In this document: positions 17,737 to 25,556 of the stretch, one piece after another
How the letters are laid out: each line of letters begins with the position of its first letter
Numbering within the stretch: the first letter of the stretch is position 1
Assembly (NCBI RefSeq): GCF_000473065.1
Contig: NZ_AXAZ01000057.1
Span: forward strand, 6,085-56,121
Source of the DNA: Bradyrhizobium sp. WSM1743
GTDB lineage: Bacteria; Pseudomonadota; Alphaproteobacteria; Rhizobiales; Xanthobacteraceae
Reading direction: 5' to 3'
DNA length: 50,037 nucleotides
The notes under the pieces: generated by a model
Told to the model about the DNA's origin: nothing
Seen by the model: only the letters and a program-made list of their open reading frames with translations
The model's database searches: none
Made by a program: the position numbers and the translations under genes

Positions 17737-19035
17737 CTAGGGGCTCCAGCCCGGAGCACGCGCCTGTTCGGCTTCCCCGCGCTGAGTGATCTCAACTTCC
17801 GAGCGGTTAGGCGGGATGTCCTCCGCCGCTGAGGTGACAATCTTCTCGGCGGCCTGCATCAGTTCGAGCTCCGATCTGGCCATCCACCCGGCATCCTGCC
17901 ACAGCAGCGAAATCGCCCTTTCCAGAATGGACTCAGCCCGAGCAAGACGGCGGATGCGGGTGGCGATCTCGTCCCTAGACTTCCGCTCGCGCGAACCTGC
18001 GTGGCCCGGTTGGTAGATCAGGGATAGCCGTTCCGTCTTCAAACTGGCCAACTCCCCCTCGACGGCATCGATCCTCTTCTGCAGATCGAGACGGGCGCGC
18101 CGCTCGGCATCCGACGGCTTCAGGTGCTCTGGCGAAGCGCGTGATGGAGCAGCATTGGGTGCGATGCTTTCATCGGCGTCGAGCAGCCGGGGGATCCGGC
18201 GCTGAGCCTCTTGATGGACGGTCGAGGCGTCCTGCCTGAGAATACGATGCAACGATCCGACGAAAAGCTTTTCATGGTAGAGCGCGATACCGCTCGCCGC
18301 ATTCCCGCGTCTCAGCGCGACGCCATTCCGAACCAAGAACCAGGCGATTTCCGATTCCGTCGCTGGGCTCTTCCATAGACGTTCGAGCTCCGACTGAAAT
18401 CCAGTCAGCGGGAAACCGGCCGCCTGAGCCGATCGACGCATGGAATCGGTCATGCGCGGCGCATTGATGACCGGTGCAACCCCGAGTTCATCGATTAGCC
18501 AGTCGGCAACATGATCATAGCCATCGGCACGAAGCGCCCGAACAATCGACTTTTGCCAACGGCTAGGGACGGCCTGACCCTCGATCAGGTAGGCAGCGAG
18601 CGCCATGACTTTGTGAAGCCTCGGCGCATGGTGGCGCATGTCCAGCGCGCGAAAAGTTATCGGCGAGACGTGACCAATCAGCAGGTGCAGATGATTTGCA
18701 CCCCCGCCCGCACGCGGCTTGTCGTTGTGCGCGAACACAATCAACGGGTGGTCATGCGCCTTCAATTCCGTGACTACAAGGTCGACCACCTTCGCCGCTT
18801 CGTCCGCCGTCAGAGTCTTCCGGGGCGAAACATAGACATGCCAGAAGGCAATCTCGGCACGGGACGCCGCCGTCAGGGCCGCCATGACTTGCATGCCGTC
18901 GATGGTCTGACGGACGCAGAGATTGCGCATCTCCACCAGTTCCGGACGCTGATCCTTTTCCTTCCAGAGGTGCGCATCGAGACGACGGGCGTCCGTCAGC
19001 GAACCCCGATATGGAAAGGCGCGCGTGATCATCAC
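17737..19035 (-). CDS. HUH relaxase-like mobilisation protein
   Basis: A 432-residue protein with a divergent relaxase signature. AFWHVYVSPRKTLTADEA (about residues 63-80) resembles the strand and S-P-x-x-x-L-T element of MobP-type relaxases. AHNDK (about 102-106) and NHLHLLIG (about 114-121) give a histidine cluster like the H-x-D ... H-x-H metal site. A tyrosine at position 9 is a candidate catalytic residue. The C-terminal third is coiled-coil-like (LDLQKRIDAVEGELASLK). It overlaps the ribbon-helix-helix gene by four bases (ATGA), as relaxase/accessory pairs often do. Expected role: nicking an origin of transfer and priming strand transfer. No oriT has been proven. Confidence 0.6.
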   Translation of the reverse strand: MMITRAFPYRGSLTDARRLDAHLWKEKDQRPELVEMRNLCVRQTIDGMQVMAALTAASRAEIAFWHVYVSPRKTLTADEAAKVVDLVVTELKAHDHPLIVFAHNDKPRAGGGANHLHLLIGHVSPITFRALDMRHHAPRLHKVMALAAYLIEGQAVPSRWQKSIVRALRADGYDHVADWLIDELGVAPVINAPRMTDSMRRSAQAAGFPLTGFQSELERLWKSPATESEIAWFLVRNGVALRRGNAASGIALYHEKLFVGSLHRILRQDASTVHQEAQRRIPRLLDADESIAPNAAPSRASPEHLKPSDAERRARLDLQKRIDAVEGELASLKTERLSLIYQPGHAGSRERKSRDEIATRIRRLARAESILERAISLLWQDAGWMARSELELMQAAEKIVTSAAEDIPPNRSEVEITQRGEAEQARAPGWSP

Positions 19036-19445
19036 CGCGGCCCGATCGAGCGGGCAAGCAGCAGCAAGGCGGACACTGCATCCCGCAGCAAGGTGATCAT
19101 CTGCCCGTGGTGTTCTGCATCCGCGACCCGAGCGCTGCTCTGCTTGACCTCGTTAGCGCAGCCAATGATGGCTGCGTGGATTTCAGCGAGCTTTTGTCTT
19201 ATTCCGTCGTATTTGGCGCGCCTCCTGCGCGGACGCGTTCCAGACAGATCGGTTTCGATCAGATCTCTGATGTATTGACCCAGATCGATCTCCATCGAGG
19301 CCGCTCGCGCGGTGGCGGCGTCCTTGAGGGCTTTCGGCAAGCGCACGGAAATGGAGGCTTTGGTCGCGTTTGGCGTATTACAGGCAATCTCTGGATACTT
19401 CTCCAATGGCTCTTTCGGGCCCTGCTTGGAGCTGTCCCCACTCAC
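19032..19445 (-). CDS. Ribbon-helix-helix protein, probable relaxase accessory factor
   Basis: A 137-residue protein. The GTG start at 19445 has GGAGG nine bases upstream and overlaps the stop of the 68-residue gene (GTGA), so it is preferred over longer readings. The core KASISVRLPKALKDAATARA and IDLGQYIRDLIETDL looks like a ribbon-helix-helix DNA-binding fold, followed by a basic linker (RPRRRRAKYD) and a long helix. MobC/MbeC-type accessory proteins have this design and help relaxases open oriT. Its stop overlaps the relaxase start. Function is inferred from fold and position. Confidence 0.65.
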   Translation of the reverse strand: MSGDSSKQGPKEPLEKYPEIACNTPNATKASISVRLPKALKDAATARAASMEIDLGQYIRDLIETDLSGTRPRRRRAKYDGIRQKLAEIHAAIIGCANEVKQSSARVADAEHHGQMITLLRDAVSALLLLARSIGPR

Positions 19446-19648
19446 TTGATTTTCCTCCAGACGGCATCCATCCAGCGGCCGATCCGGCGCAGCATGTGCT
19501 CGCACGGGCCGATCCGGGTCCGACGGATATGGGCCCGCAGTCTGAGGACTTGCTCGCGTTCGGCCCGTGTCAACAACTGAAACTCCCATGGAAGGTCGCG
19601 GATCAAGGTGAGATGGTTTGTCCATCGGGCGAGGCGCCCGATCAGCAT
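19442..19648 (-). CDS. Small hypothetical protein of the mobilisation gene train
   Basis: A 68-residue, strongly basic, tryptophan-rich helical protein (LARWTNHLTLIRDLPWEFQL, then MLRRIGRWMDAVWRKIK). Evidence for coding is its four-base GTGA overlap with the ribbon-helix-helix gene and a GAGG element before the ATG. The frame stays open upstream into the ParA-like gene, so the start may be a little earlier. No known family is recognised. Translational coupling suggests joint action with the two following genes. Confidence 0.5.
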   Translation of the reverse strand: MLIGRLARWTNHLTLIRDLPWEFQLLTRAEREQVLRLRAHIRRTRIGPCEHMLRRIGRWMDAVWRKIK

Positions 19649-19700
19649 ACGAGCCGCCTCGTCCCCGCGCTGCTCGGCTCGTGCGAAGTTCGGGGCGAGC

Positions 19701-20513
19701 CTAATCGGCCTGGGGAAACCTGAGGCCGCGCGAGGCCTCCTCCATCATCTTTGCGATCCAGCTCGCGATGCGCCGCTGAACCGCCGCCGCCGACAGCCGA
19801 TCGAGCGGCCGGCCCGCGGCATCAAGCCACAACGCGACGAGTTTCGTCGGATCGGCGGTCACGAAATTGACGAGGTTCAGTCCCGTACGGTCCACAGGCT
19901 GCCACAGACGGTCATCCATTCGCGGCAGCACGATCTCCGACACGCCCGCACGCATCTTGGCGAAGTGCTCCGGCTCCAAGTCGAGGAGGCCGGGGTCGAA
20001 ATCGGCCGGGAACACGATACCGACCCGTTCGTTGAGCACCCACACCGGCCGGGCGAGTGGCAGCGCAGCGCGCACCAAGTCGGTGGTCGTCGCCAACGCG
20101 CGCATGGCGTCACGATTCGAGGTCGTCACAAGCGCGACGATCATCTGCCCGCCGCCGTCGGCTACCACCTTGTCGAGGCCCATGTCGCGCAGGAAACGCA
20201 CGACCGGCACGTCCCACGTGGCCGCCGTGTCCAGCACGATGCTGCCGCCGCTCTCCGCCGCCTGGTCGATGGCGTGAGACAGGGGCGAAAATGCCCGCAA
20301 CAGGGCAAGGGGATCATCGGGTGCGTCGAGCAGATCGGTGTCGATCGTGGTGACGCTGCCGAGCTTGGCAGCTAACCGCTGCTGAACGTCCGCGGAAAAG
20401 ATCTGAACGTTGCATCCGAGCGAGCGCAAGATCAGCGCCACGAGCTCGGAAAACAGGGTCTTTCCCTGGCCGCCGATGGCGGACAGAACGACGATGAAGT
20501 ACCATCCCTGCAT
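19701..20513 (-). CDS. ParA/MinD-like P-loop ATPase
   Basis: A 270-residue ATPase. A phosphate-binding loop GGQGKTLF (about residues 14-21) follows the first hydrophobic strand, and VLDTAATWDVPVVRFL looks like the second ParA-type aspartate motif. The signature lysine of the deviant Walker A (KGGxGKT) is replaced by isoleucine, so this is an atypical ParA/MinD relative or a mobilisation-linked variant. It has an AAGGAGGAG ribosome-binding site. It sits in the minus-strand train ahead of the small protein, ribbon-helix-helix and relaxase genes. It could position or partition the element's DNA or stimulate transfer. No ParB partner is evident. Confidence 0.65.
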   Translation of the reverse strand: MQGWYFIVVLSAIGGQGKTLFSELVALILRSLGCNVQIFSADVQQRLAAKLGSVTTIDTDLLDAPDDPLALLRAFSPLSHAIDQAAESGGSIVLDTAATWDVPVVRFLRDMGLDKVVADGGGQMIVALVTTSNRDAMRALATTTDLVRAALPLARPVWVLNERVGIVFPADFDPGLLDLEPEHFAKMRAGVSEIVLPRMDDRLWQPVDRTGLNLVNFVTADPTKLVALWLDAAGRPLDRLSAAAVQRRIASWIAKMMEEASRGLRFPQAD

Positions 20514-20631
20514 CAGGTGCTTCTCCTCCTTCGGTGAGCAGCTGAATAAGGCACGGCTTGACGAACAACGCTCCCACGAACCCTGCGCGGGAATTGTTGT
20601 AGATTGTCGTCATCCGTCGGAGAAACGGCAT

Positions 20632-21882
20632 CTATCGTCTGAGGACGTCGGGCTCGGCTTGCGGGCGGAGCCTGGGGGCGCAGGCCTTTGCAAGGCTGCG
20701 GAGGAATCGCAGGGTCGTCTCGGCGGTCGCCGCGGCGGCAAGATCGAGGGTCGGCACCGGCAATCCCGTCGCGCGACCTTTGGGCGTGCTGCTGACGCCG
20801 CCGGCGGGCGAGGCTGACATTGCATCGAAGGACTTGGGATCGCCGCCAAGCTGCGCGACATGGTGATGGTCGCCCATGCACGCGCGGCGCCAGAGTTCGG
20901 CGGCCGAGTCGCACACGGCGCCATGGCAGGCGATCCAGAAGCCGCGTCGATGCCGGCGGCCCGGCGTCTCCGCCTGCCCCGGCGCTCCGTCCAGCATTCC
21001 CGACAGACGCCTTGCCACGATGTGGTGCTGGCAGCTCGCGACCCAGATCGTCAACATCGCCGAAATGATGTCGGGACGGATGCCGTCTGCAGCAATCGAC
21101 CCCGCCAGCAGATCGAAGATCCGAACGATGACGTCCTGAACCGGCGTCTTCGGCCGCTCCGTCGCCGGCTGCAGGACCGCCTCGAGCACGTCCCATACCA
21201 GACGGGCTTCGGGCGACGGCTCGGCCCAATCGTAGAGCGTTCGCCGTCCCCGGTTTTGCCGCTCCGGATCCCGTGTCGCAAGACACACACGATCGCGTAC
21301 ATGTTCAAGAAAGCCGGGCGCGACATCCGTCATCCGAACGATGAAATCTTCGAGCCGCCTTCTCAGATCGTCCGCAATCGGCTCGGCCAGACCTTCGAAG
21401 AAGTAAGCCATCGCCGCGTCAAATGGGAAGGCTGTTGATCTGACCGCCACCAGATGCGGTTTGCCCGAGAACTGGCGCAGCGCCGCGTTTACGACATGAG
21501 GCTCGACGGGCGCATCTATAACGGCCGTCCGGTGAGAACCTGCGTAACCGCGCGTATTCCGCAACGTTTCGGCCGTAACCGGCGCCATGTCGACGTTCGA
21601 GAATGGATAGCGCCCGACCAGCGCCTCGAACGTCTCGGGCAATATCTCGGACGGAATGGAGCCCGCTCCGGTGCGAGCCGCCTGATGTGCCGCGTCTACG
21701 AGCGCGGACAATTGCGAGATTACCTCCCCGATACGAGCCGAAGCTCTGCGCCGCGCGCTCCGGCTTCGAAATGACGACGCAGCCTGATCGAGAGCTTCGA
21801 GCTGAACGGCGACATCAATCGCAGGACGGCGGACCCGGCGCATAAGCCGCTCGAGCTCGACACGATCCTCATCCAGAAGCAT
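20632..21882 (-). CDS. Hypothetical protein of the mobilisation gene train
   Basis: A 416-residue protein I cannot place. The N-terminal 90 residues are helical and charged (DEDRVELERLMRRVRRPAID). The middle has an FPFDAAMAYFFEGLAEPIAD segment and further helices. Near residues 320-330 it carries an HRRGFWIACHGAVC stretch, and the C-terminus is Ala/Pro-rich. There is no signal peptide, P-loop or clear zinc motif. It starts five bases after the HTH gene stops and lies upstream of the ParA-like gene, so it is probably in the same transcript. Confidence 0.55.
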   Translation of the reverse strand: MLLDEDRVELERLMRRVRRPAIDVAVQLEALDQAASSFRSRSARRRASARIGEVISQLSALVDAAHQAARTGAGSIPSEILPETFEALVGRYPFSNVDMAPVTAETLRNTRGYAGSHRTAVIDAPVEPHVVNAALRQFSGKPHLVAVRSTAFPFDAAMAYFFEGLAEPIADDLRRRLEDFIVRMTDVAPGFLEHVRDRVCLATRDPERQNRGRRTLYDWAEPSPEARLVWDVLEAVLQPATERPKTPVQDVIVRIFDLLAGSIAADGIRPDIISAMLTIWVASCQHHIVARRLSGMLDGAPGQAETPGRRHRRGFWIACHGAVCDSAAELWRRACMGDHHHVAQLGGDPKSFDAMSASPAGGVSSTPKGRATGLPVPTLDLAAAATAETTLRFLRSLAKACAPRLRPQAEPDVLRR

Positions 21883-21887
21883 GCCCG

Positions 21888-22322
21888 CTACCGTGACTTT
21901 CCACGACGGAACAGAAAGTCGTCCATTGCGGCGTGGGTCCGAGCCTGGTCGATGCGTTGCCTGAACCGATCAAGTTCAGGCGAGATCGGCGAGTTCTGCG
22001 CCCCGCTCGGCGGCGATGGCCGGCCGAAATCGGCTGGTCGAACGGACGGCCGCCTCGTTGCCGCTACGGGCGGGCGATCCTTCCTTCCCCTGGCTCGGCT
22101 GATAAGGTTGTAGAGCGATTGCTCGGTGAATTCCGCCCCTGTGCGACCCCGTGCCCCTCGGTCGTTCAGACCCGCGGCAATCTGCTTGTAGGTCAAGCCA
22201 AGCGCCAACATCGCCTCGAGCGCCTCGATATGTCGGTCAATGACCGCTTGCGTCTTTGGAGCGCCCAGCTCGGTCGTGGCCAGCGCATCAACAATCGGTT
22301 GTAGCAACTCGTCTATGATCAT
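21888..22322 (-). CDS. Helix-turn-helix protein of the mobilisation gene train
   Basis: A 144-residue protein. Residues about 35-75 (LALGLTYKQIAAGLNDRGAR then FTEQSLYNLISRARGRK) form a helix-turn-helix of the kind found in recombinase- and plasmid-linked DNA-binding proteins. The C-terminal half is proline-rich and then helical. It may be the regulator of the train or a DNA-recognition component. It is followed by the 416-residue gene after five bases and preceded by the DUF3102-like gene after 85 bases. Confidence 0.55.
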   Translation of the reverse strand: MIIDELLQPIVDALATTELGAPKTQAVIDRHIEALEAMLALGLTYKQIAAGLNDRGARGRTGAEFTEQSLYNLISRARGRKDRPPVAATRRPSVRPADFGRPSPPSGAQNSPISPELDRFRQRIDQARTHAAMDDFLFRRGKSR

Positions 22323-22407
22323 CGCCGACCCCCGCGCTTAGATGACGAACGAGAAACATGCCGTCCGGCCCCCTTCGACACCGGACGTCACGACGTTGGA
22401 TGCCCGA

Positions 22408-23058
22408 TCAGGACGCAGGCAGACTGAGGATCACCGGCGTCACCCGTGCGGCGCGGCTCCTGCGAATCTTCGCGGCCGCACGCTCGGCAAGATCGGCCAT
22501 GAACTGGCGAGCCGATGGCCGCTCCTCGAGGAAGGCCTGCAAAAGCCGGCAATGGCGGACGTCCAACATCTCCGTGATCATCGCCGCGATCTCGATCGAC
22601 TGAGCCTGGTCGGTCTCCATTTTGAAGGAGCCCCCCTTGTCGCGGCGGATCGTCTGCTTGACCCACTCGATCGTCACCCGCTCGCCGCGCCGCACACGCG
22701 CGAGCACTTCGTGCACCGTATCCTCGCTCACCGACGAAGCCCCCAGATCCTGCGCCGCGGTCAGCGGGAGCCGGCACACGTCCTCGCCGTGGCACTGGAA
22801 CAGATGCGCGACATTCATATAGAGTTGCGCCTTCCGCGGCTCGAATCCTGCGACCAGACGACACCACCGCAAGAACATGCCGTGCGCGAAATATTGCTTG
22901 GCCTCTATCAGTGCTGCGCCGATCACCACCCCGCTGCAAATCAGCCGCTTCTCGCCCTCCAGGATGACACCCGCGAGCTCCTCCAGCCTGTCCCGGACCT
23001 CCGGTGAAAACTGACCATAGTTGAACTGCTCGCCGCCCGTCATGGTCGCGCGCTCCAA
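22408..23058 (-). CDS. DUF3102-like protein
   Basis: A 216-residue soluble protein. The segment VVIGAALIEAKQYFAHGMFL followed by CRLVAGFEPRKAQLYMNVAH resembles DUF3102 proteins, where the second helix pair looks like a DNA-binding helix-turn-helix. These are common on plasmids and phages and sometimes near ParA-type genes. An alternative overlapping frame is poorer. It is the first gene of the minus-strand train, and an unusual palindrome lies 100-130 bases upstream. Confidence 0.55.
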   Translation of the reverse strand: MERATMTGGEQFNYGQFSPEVRDRLEELAGVILEGEKRLICSGVVIGAALIEAKQYFAHGMFLRWCRLVAGFEPRKAQLYMNVAHLFQCHGEDVCRLPLTAAQDLGASSVSEDTVHEVLARVRRGERVTIEWVKQTIRRDKGGSFKMETDQAQSIEIAAMITEMLDVRHCRLLQAFLEERPSARQFMADLAERAAAKIRRSRAARVTPVILSLPAS

Positions 23059-23160
23059 CGCTCTCTCGTTTTCGAATGTATTCTAGACCAAGATACACCA
23101 AAGGAGAAAAACGTCAATCTTTTCAGAATGATGGCAACTTGGCACGGTCTTGGAGGCAAA

Positions 23161-23187
23161 CCAAATGCGAAAAGTTTTCGCTTTTGG
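23161..23187. repeat. 27-bp near-perfect palindrome upstream of the mobilisation train
   Basis: CCAAATGCGAAAA and TTTTCGCTTTTGG face each other around a single G, with one mismatched pair. It lies in AT-rich DNA 100-130 bases before the DUF3102-like gene. A second inverted repeat, TTGCCTA-AATTA-TAGGCAA, lies at 23295-23313. Together they could be an operator, a partition site or part of an origin of transfer. Symmetry is certain, function is not. Confidence 0.6.
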
Positions 23188-23294
23188 ATGCCCCCAACAA
23201 CATCGTCCTGTCGAACGGAGCGTGTCCCACCAACGACACTCGGCTACTGCCGCGTCGGAGAAGGAGAGCAATTCATATCTTCGATCTAAGGAAA

Positions 23295-23313
23295 TTTGCC
23301 TAAATTATAGGCA
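23295..23313. repeat. 7-bp inverted repeat with 5-base spacer
   Basis: TTGCCTA and TAGGCAA are perfect complements around AATTA. It lies between the larger palindrome at 23161 and the decayed IS66 transposase, in a stretch (23059-23440) with no recognisable gene. Confidence 0.5.
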
Positions 23314-23440
23314 ATCGCTCGTATCTAGATTATGCTTGAAACACGAACTAACCGACTGCAAAGCCTGAATAGCGCAAGCCGGTGGCGCTTCGAAAGCGCG
23401 TCCCAACGCAAGCCGCAGCTGGGCGCGAAGCGGTCCGAGC

Positions 23441-24075
23441 ATCGCTCTCGATCGGTTCACGGTGACGGACTGGGTTGGCCATGCTGCCTTCCATCTGCGC
23501 CCGCTGCACAAGCGTCTTCTTACGATGCTTCGGGTAAGGTCTAAGCTGTTCGCCGACGAGACGACGACGGTGCCGGGTCGAAGGCGCCAAGACCAGCCAG
23601 CTCTGTCTCTCTATACCGCCACGACAGGCTTGGGCCGGCCTCGATCCGCCCGACATCGCCCATGTTTTATGCACCGATCTCACGCCGAGCGGCTGTTAAG
23701 CCATCTTGCCGGATTCAAGGGCATCCCACATGCAACACCCTCTCGCGCTGGCAAGGTAACGGCTTCTTCCATGACCGGCACATCGGTCTCGACACTCGAC
23801 AAGAGTGCAATCGAACGATCAAGCCGTGGCATTTAACTCAGTCGCAAGAAGGCCCGTTTGCTGAATCGATGGGGTGCCTAACATTGGGCCGCCGTCGCAC
23901 CCTTGGTCGAGACCTGCAATATAACGACGTCGATCCGCTCGCCTATCTCACGGACGTCCTGACAAGGATCGTCAACGGGCATCCAAACCGCGACATCGAC
24001 CAGTTACTATCCCAGGCCTACCGAACTGAAGCCTTCAAAGCTGTGGCCTGGAGAATGACTCTCACCCAGAGCGGC
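23441..24075 (+). pseudogene. Decayed IS66 family transposase (tnpC remnant)
   Basis: The frame starting at 23441 reads IALDRFTVTDWVGHAAFHLR and SKLFADETT, which match the core of IS66 TnpC transposases including the first catalytic aspartate region. The HAERLLSHLAGFKGI segment also fits. The C-terminal part is in a different frame: NDVDPLAYLTDVLTRIVNGH and DIDQLLSQAYRTEAF, the usual IS66 end. Several small deletions separate the pieces, and the 5' half of tnpC, tnpA and tnpB are missing. It is a relic of transposition at the right side of the accessory island. Confidence 0.8.
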
Positions 24076-24643
24076 CATCCGCCCACTCTTTTCAACATCA
24101 AGACATCGCGCCCACGACTGGATGCAGTCAAGCCAGTCGATATGTCGGCCTCCAATCGGTGGGCGAAACTTGCGGCCACCTATGTTCGCGCCCGAGACGC
24201 CTACGCTGAGCACGAGATAGCCAAGCCGACCTGAAGCAACTCATCCCCAAACATGCTGAGGCTTCAGCCGGTCACGGACTCAAGGCCAAGCGCTCCAAGC
24301 AATCGCGTAGAGTTCGCTGACTCGGCTTCAATGGGCCTGTCAATGCCGCGTTCAAGAGCGTGGTCCTATACCAATATCGCCCGGCATTCGTGACTCTGTT
24401 GGTGGCGATCATCCGTATGAGAGGAGAATCTAGAAGCCAGAACACAACTAAAAACGGAACATTGGAAGACAGCGCGAACTTCAGCTTCGCGAAAAGTCCT
24501 CTGCTTTGACAGCGAAAACTCGAAACATAGAGATTCCCGTCCAATCGCGCCTGAAAGCGAGGCTCATGCTCTAGGTAGCCAACTCAGTCGAGGGAAGCAC
24601 GATCGCAGTCAACCTAACAAAGTGCCTACGACACGGGGCGCTC
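24076..24643. other. Gene-poor right flank of the accessory island
   Basis: This stretch is less GC-rich than its surroundings and contains no open frame with convincing codon use. The plus frame running on to 24234 after the IS66 relic (ending VRARDAYAEHEIAKPT) is not recognised. A 90-residue minus frame at 24272-24544 has unusual composition and no good ribosome-binding site. It is probably scar DNA from past insertions. Confidence 0.4.
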
Positions 24644-25426
24644 TCACCTTCCCGTCCAGACCGGCTTCCGCTTTTCGCCGAACGCCTTCAGCCCCTCCTT
24701 GGCATCCTCGGTCATTGCGAGCAGCGCGATCTGGCTTTCGGTGTAGGCGATGCTCTCGTCGAACGACATCGAGGCGATGGCGCGCATGGCGTATTTGCCG
24801 CGCCGGATCGCGGTCGGGGATTTGTCGACGATACGGCCGATCAGCCAGTCGACTTTAGCATCCAGCTCGGCGGCGGGCACGACGTAATTGAGAAGGCCCG
24901 CAGCTTGCGCGGCCTTCGCATCGAACGGCTCGCCGGTGAGCGCCCATTCGTTGACGAGACGAGGCGGCGCGATCCTCTGCAGCAGGCTCAGCACCTGCAT
25001 CGGAAACACGCCGACCTTCACCTCGGGCAGGCCAAAGATGACGTGGTCGGCCGCAATCGCCATGTCGGTCATGCACAAGAGGCCCATGCCGCCGGCCATG
25101 CAGACGCCACTGAGGCGCGCAATCGCCGGCTTGATGGCGTTCTGTGACAGACGCAGCAGGTCCGCATAGTCGACGTTCGGCTTGGAATAATCCATCGCGA
25201 ACGCCGCGCCGGAATTCTGCAGGTCCGCACCCGCGCAGAACGCCTTGTCGCCCGCGCCCGTCAGCACGATGACGCGGACGTCCTTGTCGTCATGCGCGTC
25301 GCGATAGCCGCGTGTGATGCCGGCAATGACGTCGCCGTTCAGCGCGTTACGCTTCTCCGTCCGGTTGATAGTGATCCAGAGCGCCTGCCCGCGCTTTTCG
25401 GTGATGACGGCTGTAGTGTCGGTCAT
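24644..25426 (-). CDS. Enoyl-CoA hydratase/isomerase family protein
   Basis: A 260-residue crotonase-fold enzyme. The start at 25426 (MTDTTAVITEKRGQALWITI) gives the normal family length. The CoA-binding and oxyanion loops are clear: INRTEKRNALNGDVIAG, VLTGAGDKAFCAGADLQ and SGVCMAGGMGLLCMTD. The first catalytic glutamate position (GGMGL) is glycine, while the second (FGLPEVKVGVFP) is kept. That pattern occurs in isomerases and some non-hydratase members. It lies downstream of the molybdopterin oxidoreductase on the same strand. The substrate is unknown. Confidence 0.85.
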   Translation of the reverse strand: MTDTTAVITEKRGQALWITINRTEKRNALNGDVIAGITRGYRDAHDDKDVRVIVLTGAGDKAFCAGADLQNSGAAFAMDYSKPNVDYADLLRLSQNAIKPAIARLSGVCMAGGMGLLCMTDMAIAADHVIFGLPEVKVGVFPMQVLSLLQRIAPPRLVNEWALTGEPFDAKAAQAAGLLNYVVPAAELDAKVDWLIGRIVDKSPTAIRRGKYAMRAIASMSFDESIAYTESQIALLAMTEDAKEGLKAFGEKRKPVWTGR

Positions 25427-25556
25427 GGCACGCTCGCTTTCGTGGCTTCGTTTGCCGCCATTTGCGGCAGCTTGAGCCAGAGGTGCAAGCGCAAACTGCG
25501 GGGCCGGCGCCGCTTTAGCGCCTCGACACAAATTGCGCGCCGGTCGCCATGCACGC

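Noticed and set aside
23139..23158. A TTGGCACGGTCTTGGA sequence resembling a sigma-54 promoter
   Set aside because: The spacing between the GG and GC elements is wrong and no gene starts downstream on that strand.
24272..24544. A 90-codon minus-strand frame (start MDGNLYVSSFRCQSRGLF)
   Set aside because: Unusual composition, no ribosome-binding site and no recognisable family; it lies in scar DNA beside the IS66 relic.
14100..24581. An 8-bp direct repeat GGTAGCCA near both ends of the accessory island (14100-14107 and 24574-24581)
   Set aside because: An 8-mer shared between two regions of a few hundred bases is expected by chance; no longer att-like repeat or flanking tRNA supports it.
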